Source: VXRN01 sp963664365
Lineage (GTDB): Bacteria > Chloroflexota > Dehalococcoidia > Lucifugimonadales > UBA1123
Assembly (NCBI GenBank): GCA_963664365.1
Contig: OY761144.1
Location: 1,426,001-1,490,000 of the forward strand
Reading direction: 5' to 3'
Length of the DNA: 64,000 bases
Shown: one piece after another, positions 34,596 through 43,433 of the stretch
Layout: each line of letters opens with the position of its first letter
Numbering within the stretch: position 1 is the stretch's first letter
The notes under the pieces: model-generated
The model's database searches: none
The model's input: the letters and a program-made list of their open reading frames with translations, nothing else
What the model was told of the DNA's origin: nothing
Translations under genes and position numbers: made by a program

Positions 34596-35223
34596 CACTA
34601 GGATAGCAGCGGCTCTCAATCTTCTTGATCTGCACTACGATACCTTCTATTCGGTGGTGCAGTACGCTGAAGAGACTGGACATCCGGTGCCGACGGATAC
34701 AAGAGCTTGGTCTCAGATCCTAGTCAGCATACTGTGCGGTGTCAAAGGCTTGGGACGCAAGAAAGGAACGGACCTAGTCGACGGCTCGGATGTAAAGGCG
34801 GCCAACACATGGAAGGCCATTGACACCCCTCGCTTCAATGGTGTGATCAAGGCAGGCACCCTTTCTGACACATCCGGGAGGCTGGAAAGTCTAGACTCCA
34901 TGCCTCACCTTTATCTGGTCTTGTGGGACGAAACGTCTCGGAACGCGGCACGCTGCCGAATTTGGGTTGTCCGACCACAGCATGACCAAGCATTCAGGGC
35001 TGTATGTGAGACGTGGTACTCGAAACGTGCGTCTGGCGAAATCAAGAGTAACAACTTCCAACTTCATCCTCCCAGAGGGTTGGATACCGACATCATTGGC
35101 AACTCGTGTGGAACCCTGTCTTATCCCCTTTATTTCAGTGCCGAACGCACTGGCAGATTGGGTTACGAATTGGTGCGCCATGATCCCCTCATGCGCATTA
35201 ATGGAAGGTGCTTGAAGCCCTGA
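34585..35223 (+). CDS. Type II restriction endonuclease, MamI-like
   Basis: 212 residues from ATG 34585, overlapping the C-protein stop by 11 nt; TTG 34570 and GTG 34579 are alternatives. The conserved block GRKKGTDLVDGSDVKAANTW, then AIDTPRFNGVIKAGT, matches what I recognise from the MamI family, whose prototype cuts an interrupted palindrome. 'DGSDVK' supplies a PD-(D/E)xK-like D..xVK element. An interrupted target fits the S-domain in the partner methylase. Family assignment is from memory of the motif. Confidence 0.65.
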   Translation: MIDDTRIAAALNLLDLHYDTFYSVVQYAEETGHPVPTDTRAWSQILVSILCGVKGLGRKKGTDLVDGSDVKAANTWKAIDTPRFNGVIKAGTLSDTSGRLESLDSMPHLYLVLWDETSRNAARCRIWVVRPQHDQAFRAVCETWYSKRASGEIKSNNFQLHPPRGLDTDIIGNSCGTLSYPLYFSAERTGRLGYELVRHDPLMRINGRCLKP

Positions 35224-35250
35224 CCTGATCTCTCTCTTGACCTACATGGG

Positions 35251-35325
35251 CTAGACCGCCTCGGCCAGCACCTCTACTAGGTGGCGGGCGCGTTTGCCGA
35301 CGCCCTGGGCGATCTGCTGGCGGCA
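35251..35325. repeat. Right direct repeat of the restriction-modification island (75 bp)
   Basis: The native 3' end of the oxidoreductase gene; matches 32162-32236 with three mismatches. The island between (about 3 kb) carries the methylase, controller and nuclease but no integrase. Confidence 0.85.
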
Positions 35326-38154
35326 TGAGACGCCCTCGGCGACGACTACAAAGTCGCCTTCCTGCTCACGTATGGCGGGGAACAGCGACATCTCTCCGAT
35401 CTTCATGGAGATGTCGTAGTGTTCGCTCTCGAATCCGAAGCTACCCGCCATGCCGCAGCAGCCGGATTTGATCTCGGTGGTCTCGCAGCCGTCTATGGAC
35501 TCAAGGACGCGCATCGCGGAGCCGACGCCCACGAGCGCCTTCTGGTGGCAGTGGCCGTGCAGAAGTATCTTATCCGGCAGCAGCGAGCCGTCCAGGTTTA
35601 GCTCGGCCCCTTGCTCTATCGCGTAGGCGACGAACTGCTCGACGAGCATCGTGTTTTTGGCGACGGCCTTTGCCTTGTCGGGATCGACGCCGGTTAGGTC
35701 GGTGTAGTCGTCCGAGAAGCTGAGGATGCAGCTTGGCTCGATACCGACGAGCATAGCTCCGGACTCGACGTAGGGATAGATCCGCTCGACATTGTGGCGG
35801 GCGTTGTACCTCGCGCTGTCCATCATGCCTTTGGACAGCATCGGGCGTCCGCAGCACCTCGTGGGCGGGATGACGACCTGGTAGCCGAGCGCCTCCATGA
35901 CCTTGACGGCGGCGCGGCCAAGCTCGGGGTGGTTGTAGTTGGTGAACGTGTCCGGGAACAGCAGTACCTGTCCTCTGTGGGCGGCCTCTGAGGGCGAGCC
36001 TCCCCGCGTTTTGAACCACTGGACGAAGGTCTGGCTGGCGAAGGGCGGGAGGCGGCGTCGGCGATCTATGCCGACCTGCCGTTCCATCATGTTGCGGACG
36101 GGGGAAAGTCCGTTGATCCAGTTGGAGACTGGGGCGAAGAACGACCCCCATCTGCTGACGGCTGCGATGTTGCCGAATAGCTGATTTCTGATCGGGAAGC
36201 CGTTCGCTGCGTGGTATTGGTTGAGGAACTCGTACTTGAGCTTAGCCATGTCCACGTTGGATGGGCACTCGGCGGCGCATCCTTTGCACTCAAGGCAGAG
36301 GTCTAGGACGTCGTACAGCCGCTTGCCCGTGAGCGAGTCGGGGGGCAGCTTGCCGGACATCGCGGCCCTGAGCGCGTTGGCGCGTCCGCGCGTCGAGTGC
36401 TCCTCCTCTCGCGTGACCATGTACGACGGGCACATCGTGCCGCCGAGCGTCTTACGGCAGGCCCCCTGCCCATTGCACATCTCGACCCCGTGCGCAAAGC
36501 TGCCCTCGTCTCTGAAGGCGAACCCTGTGTTCAGGCTCAGCGGGCGGTAGTCGGGGCCGATACGCAGGTTCTCGGTAATGGGCTGGGCATCGACTATCTT
36601 GCCCGGATTCATGATGCCGTTGGGGTCGAACGCGCGCTTCACGTCTCGGAACGCGCCGTAAAGCTGGTCGCCGAACATCTTGCGGTTGAACCAGCTACGC
36701 ACGAGTCCGTCGCCGTGCTCGCCGCTCATGGAGCCGCCGTACTCGAGGACGAGGTCGCTGACTTCCTCGGCGATGGACACCATGCGGTCCACGCCCTCCT
36801 GGTCTTTCAGGTCGATGAGCGGTCGGATGTGTAGGCAGCCGACGCTGGCGTGTCCGTAGTATCCCGCGCTGGTGCCGTTGGAGGTGACGATATCGTCGAA
36901 CCTGCGAACGAAGTCGGGCAGATGCTCCGGGGATACGGCGCAGTCTTCGACGAACGGCAGTGGCTTGGCGTCGCCTGGGACGTTCATCATCAGTCCGAGG
37001 CCGGCCTTGCGGACTGCCCAGACCTTCTCTTGGTCTTCTGGCCGCATCAGCTTGAGAAACGTGTAGCCGAGATTTCGGCTCTCCAAGACGCTGCCGAGAT
37101 GGTCCATTCTGGAGCGGACCTCTTCATCGCTGTCTCCGACGATTTCTATGGCAAGAAGGGCTTCGGGGTCGCCGTCTATGAAGTCGGTGATCCGGGCGTA
37201 GGCGAGGTTCGACTTGGCCTGGCGAATGATCATTGAGCCGATAAGCTCGACGGCGGCCGGGCGCACGTCGAGCGCGGCGACGGTGGCTTCCATAGACTCG
37301 ATGAGGTCGTTGCAGTGGAGTACGCCGAGGCCGGTGACCTTTGGCCTCGGTACCAGTTTCAGCTTGGCCTCGGTGATGGTGACGAGCGTGCCCTCCGAGC
37401 CGACGACGAATCGGGCCATGTTGAATCCCATTCCTCCGACGAACTCGTCGAGGTTGTAGCCTGATACGCGGCGCTGGATCTTGGGATAGCGGGCTATTAT
37501 CTCGTCGCGGTTGGCCTCGCCGATCTCGAACAGCTTGCGGTAGATGTTTCCGGCCAGACCCTCCGAGCGCATCCTGGATTCGAGAGCGGCGCCGTCGAGG
37601 TGACCGAATCCGGCGGTCCGGCCATCGGAGAGGACGACGTCCAGGTCGTGAACGTTATCGACGGTCTTGCCCCAGATGATCGAGTGGGCGCCGCATGAGT
37701 TGTTGCCGAGCGCGCCGCCGACGTTTCCGCGGTTCGAGGTGGACGGGTCCGGCGCGAACAGCAGGCCCTTGTCGAGGAGGCGGTGGTTCAGCACGTCCAG
37801 CACTATGCCGGGTTGAGTTCGGACCCACTGTTCTTCTTCGTTGACCTCGACGATGTCGTTCATGTATTTGGAGAAGTCCATGACGATGGAGTGGCCGACG
37901 GTCTGGCCTCCAAGGCTGGTGCCGCCGCCCCTGGGCAGTACGGACACGCCGTACCTGTTGGCGGTCTCCACGACGGCGATCACGTCTTCGGCGCTGCGCG
38001 GCAAAACGACGCCGACGGGTTCGATCTCGTAGATGCTGGCGTCGGTGGAGTAGAGCGCGCGGGTCATCTTGTCGAACCTGACTTCGCCGGATACCAGTCG
38101 GGAGAGGTCTTCGACCATCTCCTGTGTGTCGGACTCGCTGACCTGGGTAGTCAT
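35251..38154 (-). CDS. FAD-linked oxidase fused to 4Fe-4S/CCG domain (GlcD-GlpC type)
   Basis: About 967 residues from ATG 38154, with GGAG 6 nt upstream (ATG 38166 contains that site). The N-terminal half is a PCMH-type FAD domain (VLPRGGGTSLGGQTVG, DPSTSNRGNVGGALGNNSCG) with the FAD-oxidase C domain. Then a ferredoxin-like part with CNGQGACRK..MCPSY and CLECKGCAAECPSN, and CCG domains (RCCGRP, SGCCGM) of the GlpC/HdrD type. It oxidises a 2-hydroxy acid such as D-lactate or glycolate and passes electrons through Fe-S clusters (family knowledge). Its last 25 codons form the right repeat of the R-M island. Confidence 0.9.
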   Translation of the reverse strand: MTTQVSESDTQEMVEDLSRLVSGEVRFDKMTRALYSTDASIYEIEPVGVVLPRSAEDVIAVVETANRYGVSVLPRGGGTSLGGQTVGHSIVMDFSKYMNDIVEVNEEEQWVRTQPGIVLDVLNHRLLDKGLLFAPDPSTSNRGNVGGALGNNSCGAHSIIWGKTVDNVHDLDVVLSDGRTAGFGHLDGAALESRMRSEGLAGNIYRKLFEIGEANRDEIIARYPKIQRRVSGYNLDEFVGGMGFNMARFVVGSEGTLVTITEAKLKLVPRPKVTGLGVLHCNDLIESMEATVAALDVRPAAVELIGSMIIRQAKSNLAYARITDFIDGDPEALLAIEIVGDSDEEVRSRMDHLGSVLESRNLGYTFLKLMRPEDQEKVWAVRKAGLGLMMNVPGDAKPLPFVEDCAVSPEHLPDFVRRFDDIVTSNGTSAGYYGHASVGCLHIRPLIDLKDQEGVDRMVSIAEEVSDLVLEYGGSMSGEHGDGLVRSWFNRKMFGDQLYGAFRDVKRAFDPNGIMNPGKIVDAQPITENLRIGPDYRPLSLNTGFAFRDEGSFAHGVEMCNGQGACRKTLGGTMCPSYMVTREEEHSTRGRANALRAAMSGKLPPDSLTGKRLYDVLDLCLECKGCAAECPSNVDMAKLKYEFLNQYHAANGFPIRNQLFGNIAAVSRWGSFFAPVSNWINGLSPVRNMMERQVGIDRRRRLPPFASQTFVQWFKTRGGSPSEAAHRGQVLLFPDTFTNYNHPELGRAAVKVMEALGYQVVIPPTRCCGRPMLSKGMMDSARYNARHNVERIYPYVESGAMLVGIEPSCILSFSDDYTDLTGVDPDKAKAVAKNTMLVEQFVAYAIEQGAELNLDGSLLPDKILLHGHCHQKALVGVGSAMRVLESIDGCETTEIKSGCCGMAGSFGFESEHYDISMKIGEMSLFPAIREQEGDFVVVAEGVSCRQQIAQGVGKRARHLVEVLAEAV

Positions 38155-38263
38155 ACGCTTCTCCATAGCGTCGGATTATTGAGCGGGGCGTGTGGATATG
38201 ATACACGACGCCGGGCTTGGCGAGCGGACGCCGGCATACGGAGATTGGGGGGTAAAAGGGTGT

Positions 38264-39070
38264 TCAGGAGATGCTGAGTATCTTGTACTTCATCGTGCCC
38301 CTGGGCGTATCCGCTGCGACCTCGTGTCCCGATGCTCTTCCGAGGAGCGCTTTGCCGAGCGGGGAGACATCGGATATCTTGCGTTCGAGCGGTTTGGCTT
38401 CAGAGGCGCTGACGACGATGTACTCGGACTTGCGTCCGGAGGAGGTGTCCTGCACTTCTACCTTAGTGCCGAGCTTGACGGTCTGTGATCGGCTGGGGTC
38501 GCTGGCGTCGATGACGACCGCGCTGTTGAGAATGGCCTCGATGTCTCGGATGCGGGAGTCAACTCGTCCCTTCTCCTCGCGCGCTGCTTCGAGCGGGGCG
38601 TTTTCGCGGACATCCTTGTCGGCGGCGGCCCTCTGAATCTCGGCGGCCAGCGGCTCCAGTTGAGCCTTCAGCGCGCCGAGCTCGTCGGCGAGTTGCTTGT
38701 GACCGTCGGCAGTGAGTTCGATCTGCTCCTCTTCCTGGAGGACGGTCCTTCCCTGCCTGGTCTTGGCCCTGCGTACGCGGACGTGTTGGGCGAGGTTGAC
38801 GTCTATGATCTGCTTCTTGCGGGCGAAAGTCAGGAACTTTCTGACCACCTGGAGCCTTTCGGCAGCCTGGGGAGTCGTTCCCGACCCCGCTACGCTGTTG
38901 GCATAGTCGCCGATTGCGGATGGGGTGATGTCGCGTATGACCCTGTTGGGGCCGCACCAAGTTACGAATCGCTGAAGCTCTTTGTGAGTCCGGTCGGTGT
39001 CTTCCTTCTTGAGAGTCCCAACGTACACGCTTATGGTCTCAAGAAGCGTCGTAGGCGCGTTCGATACCAA
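38264..39070 (-). CDS. greA: Transcription elongation factor GreA fused to an integrase-type core-binding domain
   Basis: 268 residues, about 110 more than ordinary GreA. Residues ~115-268 are a full GreA: coiled-coil N-domain with the acidic tip DVREN (Asp153, Glu156, matching the catalytic DLSEN of GreA), then the FKBP-like C-domain (PLGKALLGRASGHEVA). Residues ~5-95 (TLLETISVYVGTL, THKELQRFVTWCG, RLQVVRKFLTFARKK) have the helical pattern of the SAM-like N-terminal domain of tyrosine recombinases, which binds DNA. There is no catalytic recombinase domain. TTG start at 39070; the promoter at 39100-39129 supports that the extension is translated. Confidence 0.82.
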   Translation of the reverse strand: MVSNAPTTLLETISVYVGTLKKEDTDRTHKELQRFVTWCGPNRVIRDITPSAIGDYANSVAGSGTTPQAAERLQVVRKFLTFARKKQIIDVNLAQHVRVRRAKTRQGRTVLQEEEQIELTADGHKQLADELGALKAQLEPLAAEIQRAAADKDVRENAPLEAAREEKGRVDSRIRDIEAILNSAVVIDASDPSRSQTVKLGTKVEVQDTSSGRKSEYIVVSASEAKPLERKISDVSPLGKALLGRASGHEVAADTPRGTMKYKILSIS

Positions 39071-39099
39071 CAGTCGATCCCCCTATGGTTAGGTAATCC

Positions 39100-39129
39100 A
39101 TGTTACGGAAAGCGCAAGGCGCTGTCAAA
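39100..39129 (-). promoter_or_regulatory. Promoter of the greA fusion gene
   Basis: Minus-strand TTGACA (complement of 39124-39129), an 18-nt spacer and TAACAT (complement of 39100-39105). The expected start is near 39093, about 23 nt before TTG 39070, so the N-terminal integrase-like domain is included in the transcript. Confidence 0.6.
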
Positions 39130-39137
39130 CAGCGCTA

Positions 39138-39158
39138 CCCTATCCCTTTGGGATAGGG
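39138..39158. terminator. Strong hairpin between the Lrp and greA genes
   Basis: CCCTATCCC-TTT-GGGATAGGG, a perfect 9-bp stem. It probably ends the Lrp transcript (minus strand) ahead of the greA promoter, though the T-run after it is poor. Confidence 0.45.
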
Positions 39159-39193
39159 GGCTTTCGCAATTGTCTCTCGTGCTGGAAGCGGGG

Positions 39194-39649
39194 CTAGATG
39201 GTCACCGCATCCATGTTGAGCCCGTACTCGGACTTGACCGACGCGAGGCTTATGAAGGTCTCCATCTTTTGAACGCCCTCGATCTGTCCGACGCGCCCCC
39301 TAAGGAACTCGCTGAGTGCGTCGGCGGACTTCACCGTCGCCCATACGAAGATGTCATAGGCGCCGGTCACTACGGAGACCCAAGTGATCTCCGGCATTTC
39401 TGCCAGCGCTTCGGCCACCTCGTCCACCTGGGCGGCTGCGACCTGAAGTCCAATGACAACCTGAGTCTCGTAGCCCATCAACTTCGCGTTGGGGACTGCG
39501 ACGACCTTGACGAAGCCGTCACCGGTGAGCCTCTTGAGCCGTCGTCGCACGGTCTCTTCGCTGACGCCCACCTTCCTGGCGATGCCCGCGTTGGTGGAGG
39601 AGCCGTCTTCTTGCAGATGGGTAACGATCCTTACGTCGAGTCTGTCCAT
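39194..39649 (-). CDS. Lrp/AsnC-family transcriptional regulator
   Basis: 151 residues from ATG 39649 with AAGGA 9 nt upstream; longer in-frame starts have no site. N-terminal winged HTH (TNAGIARKVGVSEETVRRRLKRL) with the MDRLDVRIVTHLQED start typical of the family, then the RAM/AsnC effector domain (VAEALAEMPEITWVSVVTGAYDIFVWA). Probably senses a small molecule such as an amino acid. It is divergent from the GMC oxidoreductase gene (39915), 265 nt away, and could regulate it. Confidence 0.9.
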   Translation of the reverse strand: MDRLDVRIVTHLQEDGSSTNAGIARKVGVSEETVRRRLKRLTGDGFVKVVAVPNAKLMGYETQVVIGLQVAAAQVDEVAEALAEMPEITWVSVVTGAYDIFVWATVKSADALSEFLRGRVGQIEGVQKMETFISLASVKSEYGLNMDAVTI

Positions 39650-39914
39650 GGCAATCAATCCTTTCAAAGATTCTTCGGCGCGGCTCTGCCAAGCAACGCG
39701 CTCTGAAGCTAAGTTCCCGTCGGTTGATAATTGTAGCAAGAATCCGGGGTTGAAGTGAACCCCCACGCGAAGGGCATTGACCCTCCACATACCCACTGCT
39801 AAACTCGCCCACACTTGGATTGACGCACAGACCGTCGGGGTAAGGTCGCCGGCTCCCGGCCCGATTCACGCGGACCGGTCCGGCGACGACCGCCAAAAAG
39901 GGGAGTTCGACCAC

Positions 39915-41477
39915 ATGACTTACGACCACATCATCGTAGGGGCAGGCTCGGCGGGGGCAATACTGGCCAGCCGTCTGAGCGAGGACGCCGAGCGAAACGT
40001 GCTGCTGATCGAGGCGGGGCCGGACTTCCGGGAACTCGACGACCTGCCGCCGGACGTGAAGTGGGGATATGGTCACGGGGTTAACCCGACGGAAGCGCTG
40101 GGCGCAGACCATCGTTGGCACTTCGTCGCCAAGGCGACGGACCAGGGTCTGCCGATGATTGTGCCCAGGGGCAAGACGACAGGAGGGTCTTCGGCGGTGA
40201 ACGCGCAGATATTCCTCCGCGGCGTACCGGAGGACTACGACGACTGGGCGTCGTGGGGCAACGACGAGTGGGGATTCCGGAAGCTGATTCCCTACTTCCG
40301 ACGTATGGAGTCGGACACCGACTTCTCCGACGACTTCCACGGCATCGACGGCCCCACCATCGTGAGGCGTTTCAAAGCCGACGAGTGGCTGCCGGATCAG
40401 CAAGCGTGGTACGAGGCGACCCGCGAGTACGGATTCGTCGACTGCCCCGACCATAACGACCCGGACTCCACCGGGGTCGGGCCGTTCCCGCTCAACAACC
40501 CCAACCGCATCCGGTGGAGCACCAACATCGGCTACCTGAGTCAGGCGCGGGACAGGCCGAACCTGGCAGTGCTGCCCGACGCCCTAGCCCATCGCGTTCT
40601 ATTCGATGGAGCTAGGGCCGTTGGAGTCGAGGTGAGTGTCAATAGCGAGTCCAAGACACTCTTGGGGGAAGAGGTGATTCTATCGGCGGGCGCGATCGGA
40701 TCTCCGCACCTGCTGATGCTGTCCGGTGTCGGCCCCGCGGCGCACCTAGAGGAGATGGGTGTCAAGGTAGTCCACGATTCGCCGGGCGTAGGCCAGAATC
40801 TGCGCGACCATCCGCAGGTACAGATCCTGTGGAAGACGATAGAAGGGTTCCAGCACGACCTGAACGGGCCGGGACTCCAGTTCACTTTGAGATACACGGC
40901 GAAGGGGTCCAATCTACGCAATGACATGCTGATCCACCCCGTATCGGCGGCGCGTCCAAGCTGGTACTACACTGAGAGCCACTGGCAGCCGGTGGGAATT
41001 GGAATGACGATGGCGATCTACCTCGCCGAGTCCGCCGGCGAGATGCGGTTGAGAGCGACCGATCCACGCATCCAGCCATACTTGGACTACAACCTGCTGG
41101 CGACGGAGTTCGACCGTGACAGGCTACGCGAGGCGGTCCACATCTGTCTGGAACTGGCGAAGAACCGGACGCTCGCGGACATGATTGAGACTCGACTCGA
41201 TCCGACGGACGATGACCTGGTATCGGACGACACGCTGGACGACTGGATGATGCGGACAGTTCGCACTAGCCACCACATTTCGAGCACGTGCAAGATGGGG
41301 CCGGACTCGGACCCGCTGGCGGTGGTAGATCAGTACGCGCGAGTACACGGGCTGGAGGGGCTGCGGGTCGCCGACGCCTCGATCATGCCGGACTGCATCC
41401 GGGCGAATACGAACGCGACGTCGATGGTGATAGGCGAGCGGGTGTCGGACTTCATTCGCGGAATCGACGAGTCGTGA
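39915..41477 (+). CDS. GMC-family FAD oxidoreductase (choline-dehydrogenase-like)
   Basis: 520 residues from ATG 39915, with GGGGAG upstream; an in-frame ATG at 39777 lacks one. FAD-binding YDHIIVGAGSAGAILA at the N-terminus, VPRGKTTGGSSAVN (GMC signature 1), LSAGAIGSPHLLMLSG (signature 2), SHHISSTCKMG with the active-site His, and the terminal DASIMPDCIRANTNAT with the second catalytic position as Asn. Oxidises an alcohol on an unknown substrate. Overlaps the small gene at 41474 (GTGA), and is paralogous to 43434-44993 on the other side of the ASKHA gene. Confidence 0.92.
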   Translation: MTYDHIIVGAGSAGAILASRLSEDAERNVLLIEAGPDFRELDDLPPDVKWGYGHGVNPTEALGADHRWHFVAKATDQGLPMIVPRGKTTGGSSAVNAQIFLRGVPEDYDDWASWGNDEWGFRKLIPYFRRMESDTDFSDDFHGIDGPTIVRRFKADEWLPDQQAWYEATREYGFVDCPDHNDPDSTGVGPFPLNNPNRIRWSTNIGYLSQARDRPNLAVLPDALAHRVLFDGARAVGVEVSVNSESKTLLGEEVILSAGAIGSPHLLMLSGVGPAAHLEEMGVKVVHDSPGVGQNLRDHPQVQILWKTIEGFQHDLNGPGLQFTLRYTAKGSNLRNDMLIHPVSAARPSWYYTESHWQPVGIGMTMAIYLAESAGEMRLRATDPRIQPYLDYNLLATEFDRDRLREAVHICLELAKNRTLADMIETRLDPTDDDLVSDDTLDDWMMRTVRTSHHISSTCKMGPDSDPLAVVDQYARVHGLEGLRVADASIMPDCIRANTNATSMVIGERVSDFIRGIDES

Positions 41478-41686
41478 GCATTCCGACAGTCCCAGGCGGC
41501 GCCTGCCTACCGACGACGGCCTGGTTCCTCTACGACGAAAACGGAGAACCGCTTGGACAGATATATCGCCAAGGAGCGCCCGAAGTAGGCGCCCAAATCG
41601 AGGCGGGTGTAGTGGTTGAGTTCCGAGAACTGCGTCCTACGTGCGCGAATCGTCGCTTTCGGGTGGTGGTGAGGGTGGGAGGATAG
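41474..41686 (+). CDS. Small conserved-looking protein, function unknown
   Basis: 70 residues from GTG 41474, overlapping the GMC stop as GTGA, so translationally coupled. The sequence has protein-like character: TAWFLYDENGEPLGQIYR, then VGAQIEAGVVVEFRELRP, and a basic C-terminus (RRFRVVVRVGG). The pattern suggests a small beta-barrel. Not recognised. Its coupling suggests it acts with the dehydrogenase. Confidence 0.5.
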   Translation: MSIPTVPGGACLPTTAWFLYDENGEPLGQIYRQGAPEVGAQIEAGVVVEFRELRPTCANRRFRVVVRVGG

Positions 41687-41709
41687 AACCCAGCTCCCTC
41701 CCCCAGTGA

Positions 41710-41715
41710 TACAAT
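41710..41715 (+). promoter_or_regulatory. -10 box of the ASKHA gene (leaderless start)
   Basis: TACAAT ends 6 nt before ATG 41722; no Shine-Dalgarno is visible. Confidence 0.4.
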
Positions 41716-41721
41716 ACCCCC

Positions 41722-43335
41722 ATGTCACCCCTATACCATCGAGGCCGCTCCCTAGACCTCGTTCCCGGTCAGTCCATCTTCGACTACGCCGACAGCCTGA
41801 GCGTGCGCGTGCCCACCTCTTGCGGGCGGACGGGCGAGTGTCACGAGTGCATCGTGGAGATCAGGCGCGGTATGGAGGGATTGAGTCCGCCGACGGACCC
41901 AGAGGCTTTTCTGAGGGACAACTATCGCTTGGCGTGCCAGGCCGAGGTGATGAATGTCGATGCGGATGTGGAGTTCGCCGTCCTTCGCCGGCAGCCCCGG
42001 ATTCTCACACACTCGGTGCATAGGGAGGTCGAGCCGGACCCGCTCACGACGCGGCGGGGTGATGATGTCTTCTATCTGGACGAGCGGATGGGCCCCTATC
42101 GGGGCAGAATCTACGGCCTCGCGGTGGACATCGGCACGACGACGGTCGTCATGAACCTCGTCGATCTGGAGTCCTCCGAAGCGCTGCACACCGCCTCTTT
42201 CGAGAATCCGCAGCGGTTCGGCGGCAGCGACATAATGCACCGTATCTCCTACGACGGCGGCGAGTATCGCGGCGAACTGCGCCAGGTGATGCTGTCGGCG
42301 ATCAACTTCGAGATCGGAGACATGGCGCGGAACTTAGGATTCCACCGCCGCGACATCTACGAGGCAGCCATAGTCGGCAACTCTACCATGCGCGACATCT
42401 TCTTTGGTCTGGACGTTCAGCCCATAGGCGAGAAGCCGTACCGGTCGATAACCGAGGCGGAGATGCGGGACGGGACCCGTAAGACCACCGCGCTGCGCTC
42501 GACCGCGCGCGAGATGGGGCTGCGCGTGTTTCCTGAAGCTCGTGTTTATGGCGGGCCGCTGATCGGGAGTCACGTCGGCGCGGATGTCGCCGCCGACATG
42601 CTGGCCGTCGGCATAGACGAGGCGGAGGACGTTGTTATGCTGGTGGACGTTGGCACCAACACGGAGGTTGTGGTCGGCAACAGGGACAGGTTGATGGCGG
42701 CCTCGTGTCCGGCGGGACCGGCGTTCGAGGGCGGGCAGATTACCTACGGAATGCCCGGCTACGGCGGCGCGGTGGAGTCGGTCCGAATCGAGAACGGGAC
42801 GGTCACGTGCGCCACGATCGGCGACGCTCCGGCTCAGGGTATTTGCGGCTCCGGTCTTGTCGATCTGCTGGCTGAGTTGCGTCGCAACGACATAATGAAC
42901 GAGTTGGGCGCGTTCAGGAACGGCGGCGGGGAGTTCATGTTCGCTCCTGAGCAGAGGATGTCCCTGTCCCGCGCGGACATCTCCGCGCTGGCGCAGGCCA
43001 AGTCGGCTAACTACTCAGGGCAGTTCATCGTTCTGCGAAGCTACGGGATGCCGATAGATAGCGTCTCCAAGCTGTATCTCGCGGGCGGGTTCGCCAACTA
43101 CGTGGACGTTGACAACGCGCTCGCGGTTGGGTTCATCGCCAACGTGCCGCCCAAGAGAATCATGAAAGTTGGCAACGCCGCGCTTGAGGGAGCGACTATA
43201 ATGCTGGTGTCCGGTAAGATGCGCTCTCGAATCGAGGAACTTGCGGCTAGAGTCGAACACGTTGAGTTGGAGACCACGCCGGACTTCTTCGACATATTTG
43301 TCGAGGGCTGCATGTTCAAGCCGATGGAGTTGTAG
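41722..43335 (+). CDS. ASKHA-domain ferredoxin protein, corrinoid-activase (RACo)-like
   Basis: 537 residues. N-terminal [2Fe-2S] domain: CGRTGECHEC (about 34-43) and a fourth Cys in LACQAEV. A linker follows, then a large ASKHA domain with GLAVDIGTTTVVMNLVD, GNSTMRDIFFGL, LVDVGTNTEVVVG and GICGSGLVDLLAEL. This is the layout of reductive activators of corrinoid proteins, which use ATP and a low-potential electron to return Co(II) to Co(I). No corrinoid protein or methyltransferase is visible in the window. Flanked by two GMC oxidoreductases. Confidence 0.85.
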   Translation: MSPLYHRGRSLDLVPGQSIFDYADSLSVRVPTSCGRTGECHECIVEIRRGMEGLSPPTDPEAFLRDNYRLACQAEVMNVDADVEFAVLRRQPRILTHSVHREVEPDPLTTRRGDDVFYLDERMGPYRGRIYGLAVDIGTTTVVMNLVDLESSEALHTASFENPQRFGGSDIMHRISYDGGEYRGELRQVMLSAINFEIGDMARNLGFHRRDIYEAAIVGNSTMRDIFFGLDVQPIGEKPYRSITEAEMRDGTRKTTALRSTAREMGLRVFPEARVYGGPLIGSHVGADVAADMLAVGIDEAEDVVMLVDVGTNTEVVVGNRDRLMAASCPAGPAFEGGQITYGMPGYGGAVESVRIENGTVTCATIGDAPAQGICGSGLVDLLAELRRNDIMNELGAFRNGGGEFMFAPEQRMSLSRADISALAQAKSANYSGQFIVLRSYGMPIDSVSKLYLAGGFANYVDVDNALAVGFIANVPPKRIMKVGNAALEGATIMLVSGKMRSRIEELAARVEHVELETTPDFFDIFVEGCMFKPMEL

Positions 43336-43379
43336 GAGACAGATTCACGGCCAAGTGAAAACCCGCCGCCGTCCGTAGA

Positions 43380-43397
43380 GGCGGTTCGTGAACCGCC
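43380..43397. repeat. Palindrome GGCGGTT-CGTG-AACCGCC between convergent genes
   Basis: A perfect 7-bp stem with loop CGTG. A related palindrome with the same loop (AGGGGCGATT-CGTG-AATCGCCCCT) is at 55337-55360, also between convergent genes. Possibly a shared bidirectional terminator or REP family. Confidence 0.6.
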
Positions 43398-43433
43398 CGC
43401 GCCGTAATACCATCGCCAGCCGTCGGATTTGGC

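Noticed and set aside
32237..35250. Integrase or transposase in the R-M island
   Set aside because: All three genes are assigned to methylase, controller and nuclease; no recombinase motif is present.
39777..39914. Longer N-terminus of the first GMC gene
   Set aside because: No ribosome site, no homology to the family, and the FAD motif begins right after ATG 39915.
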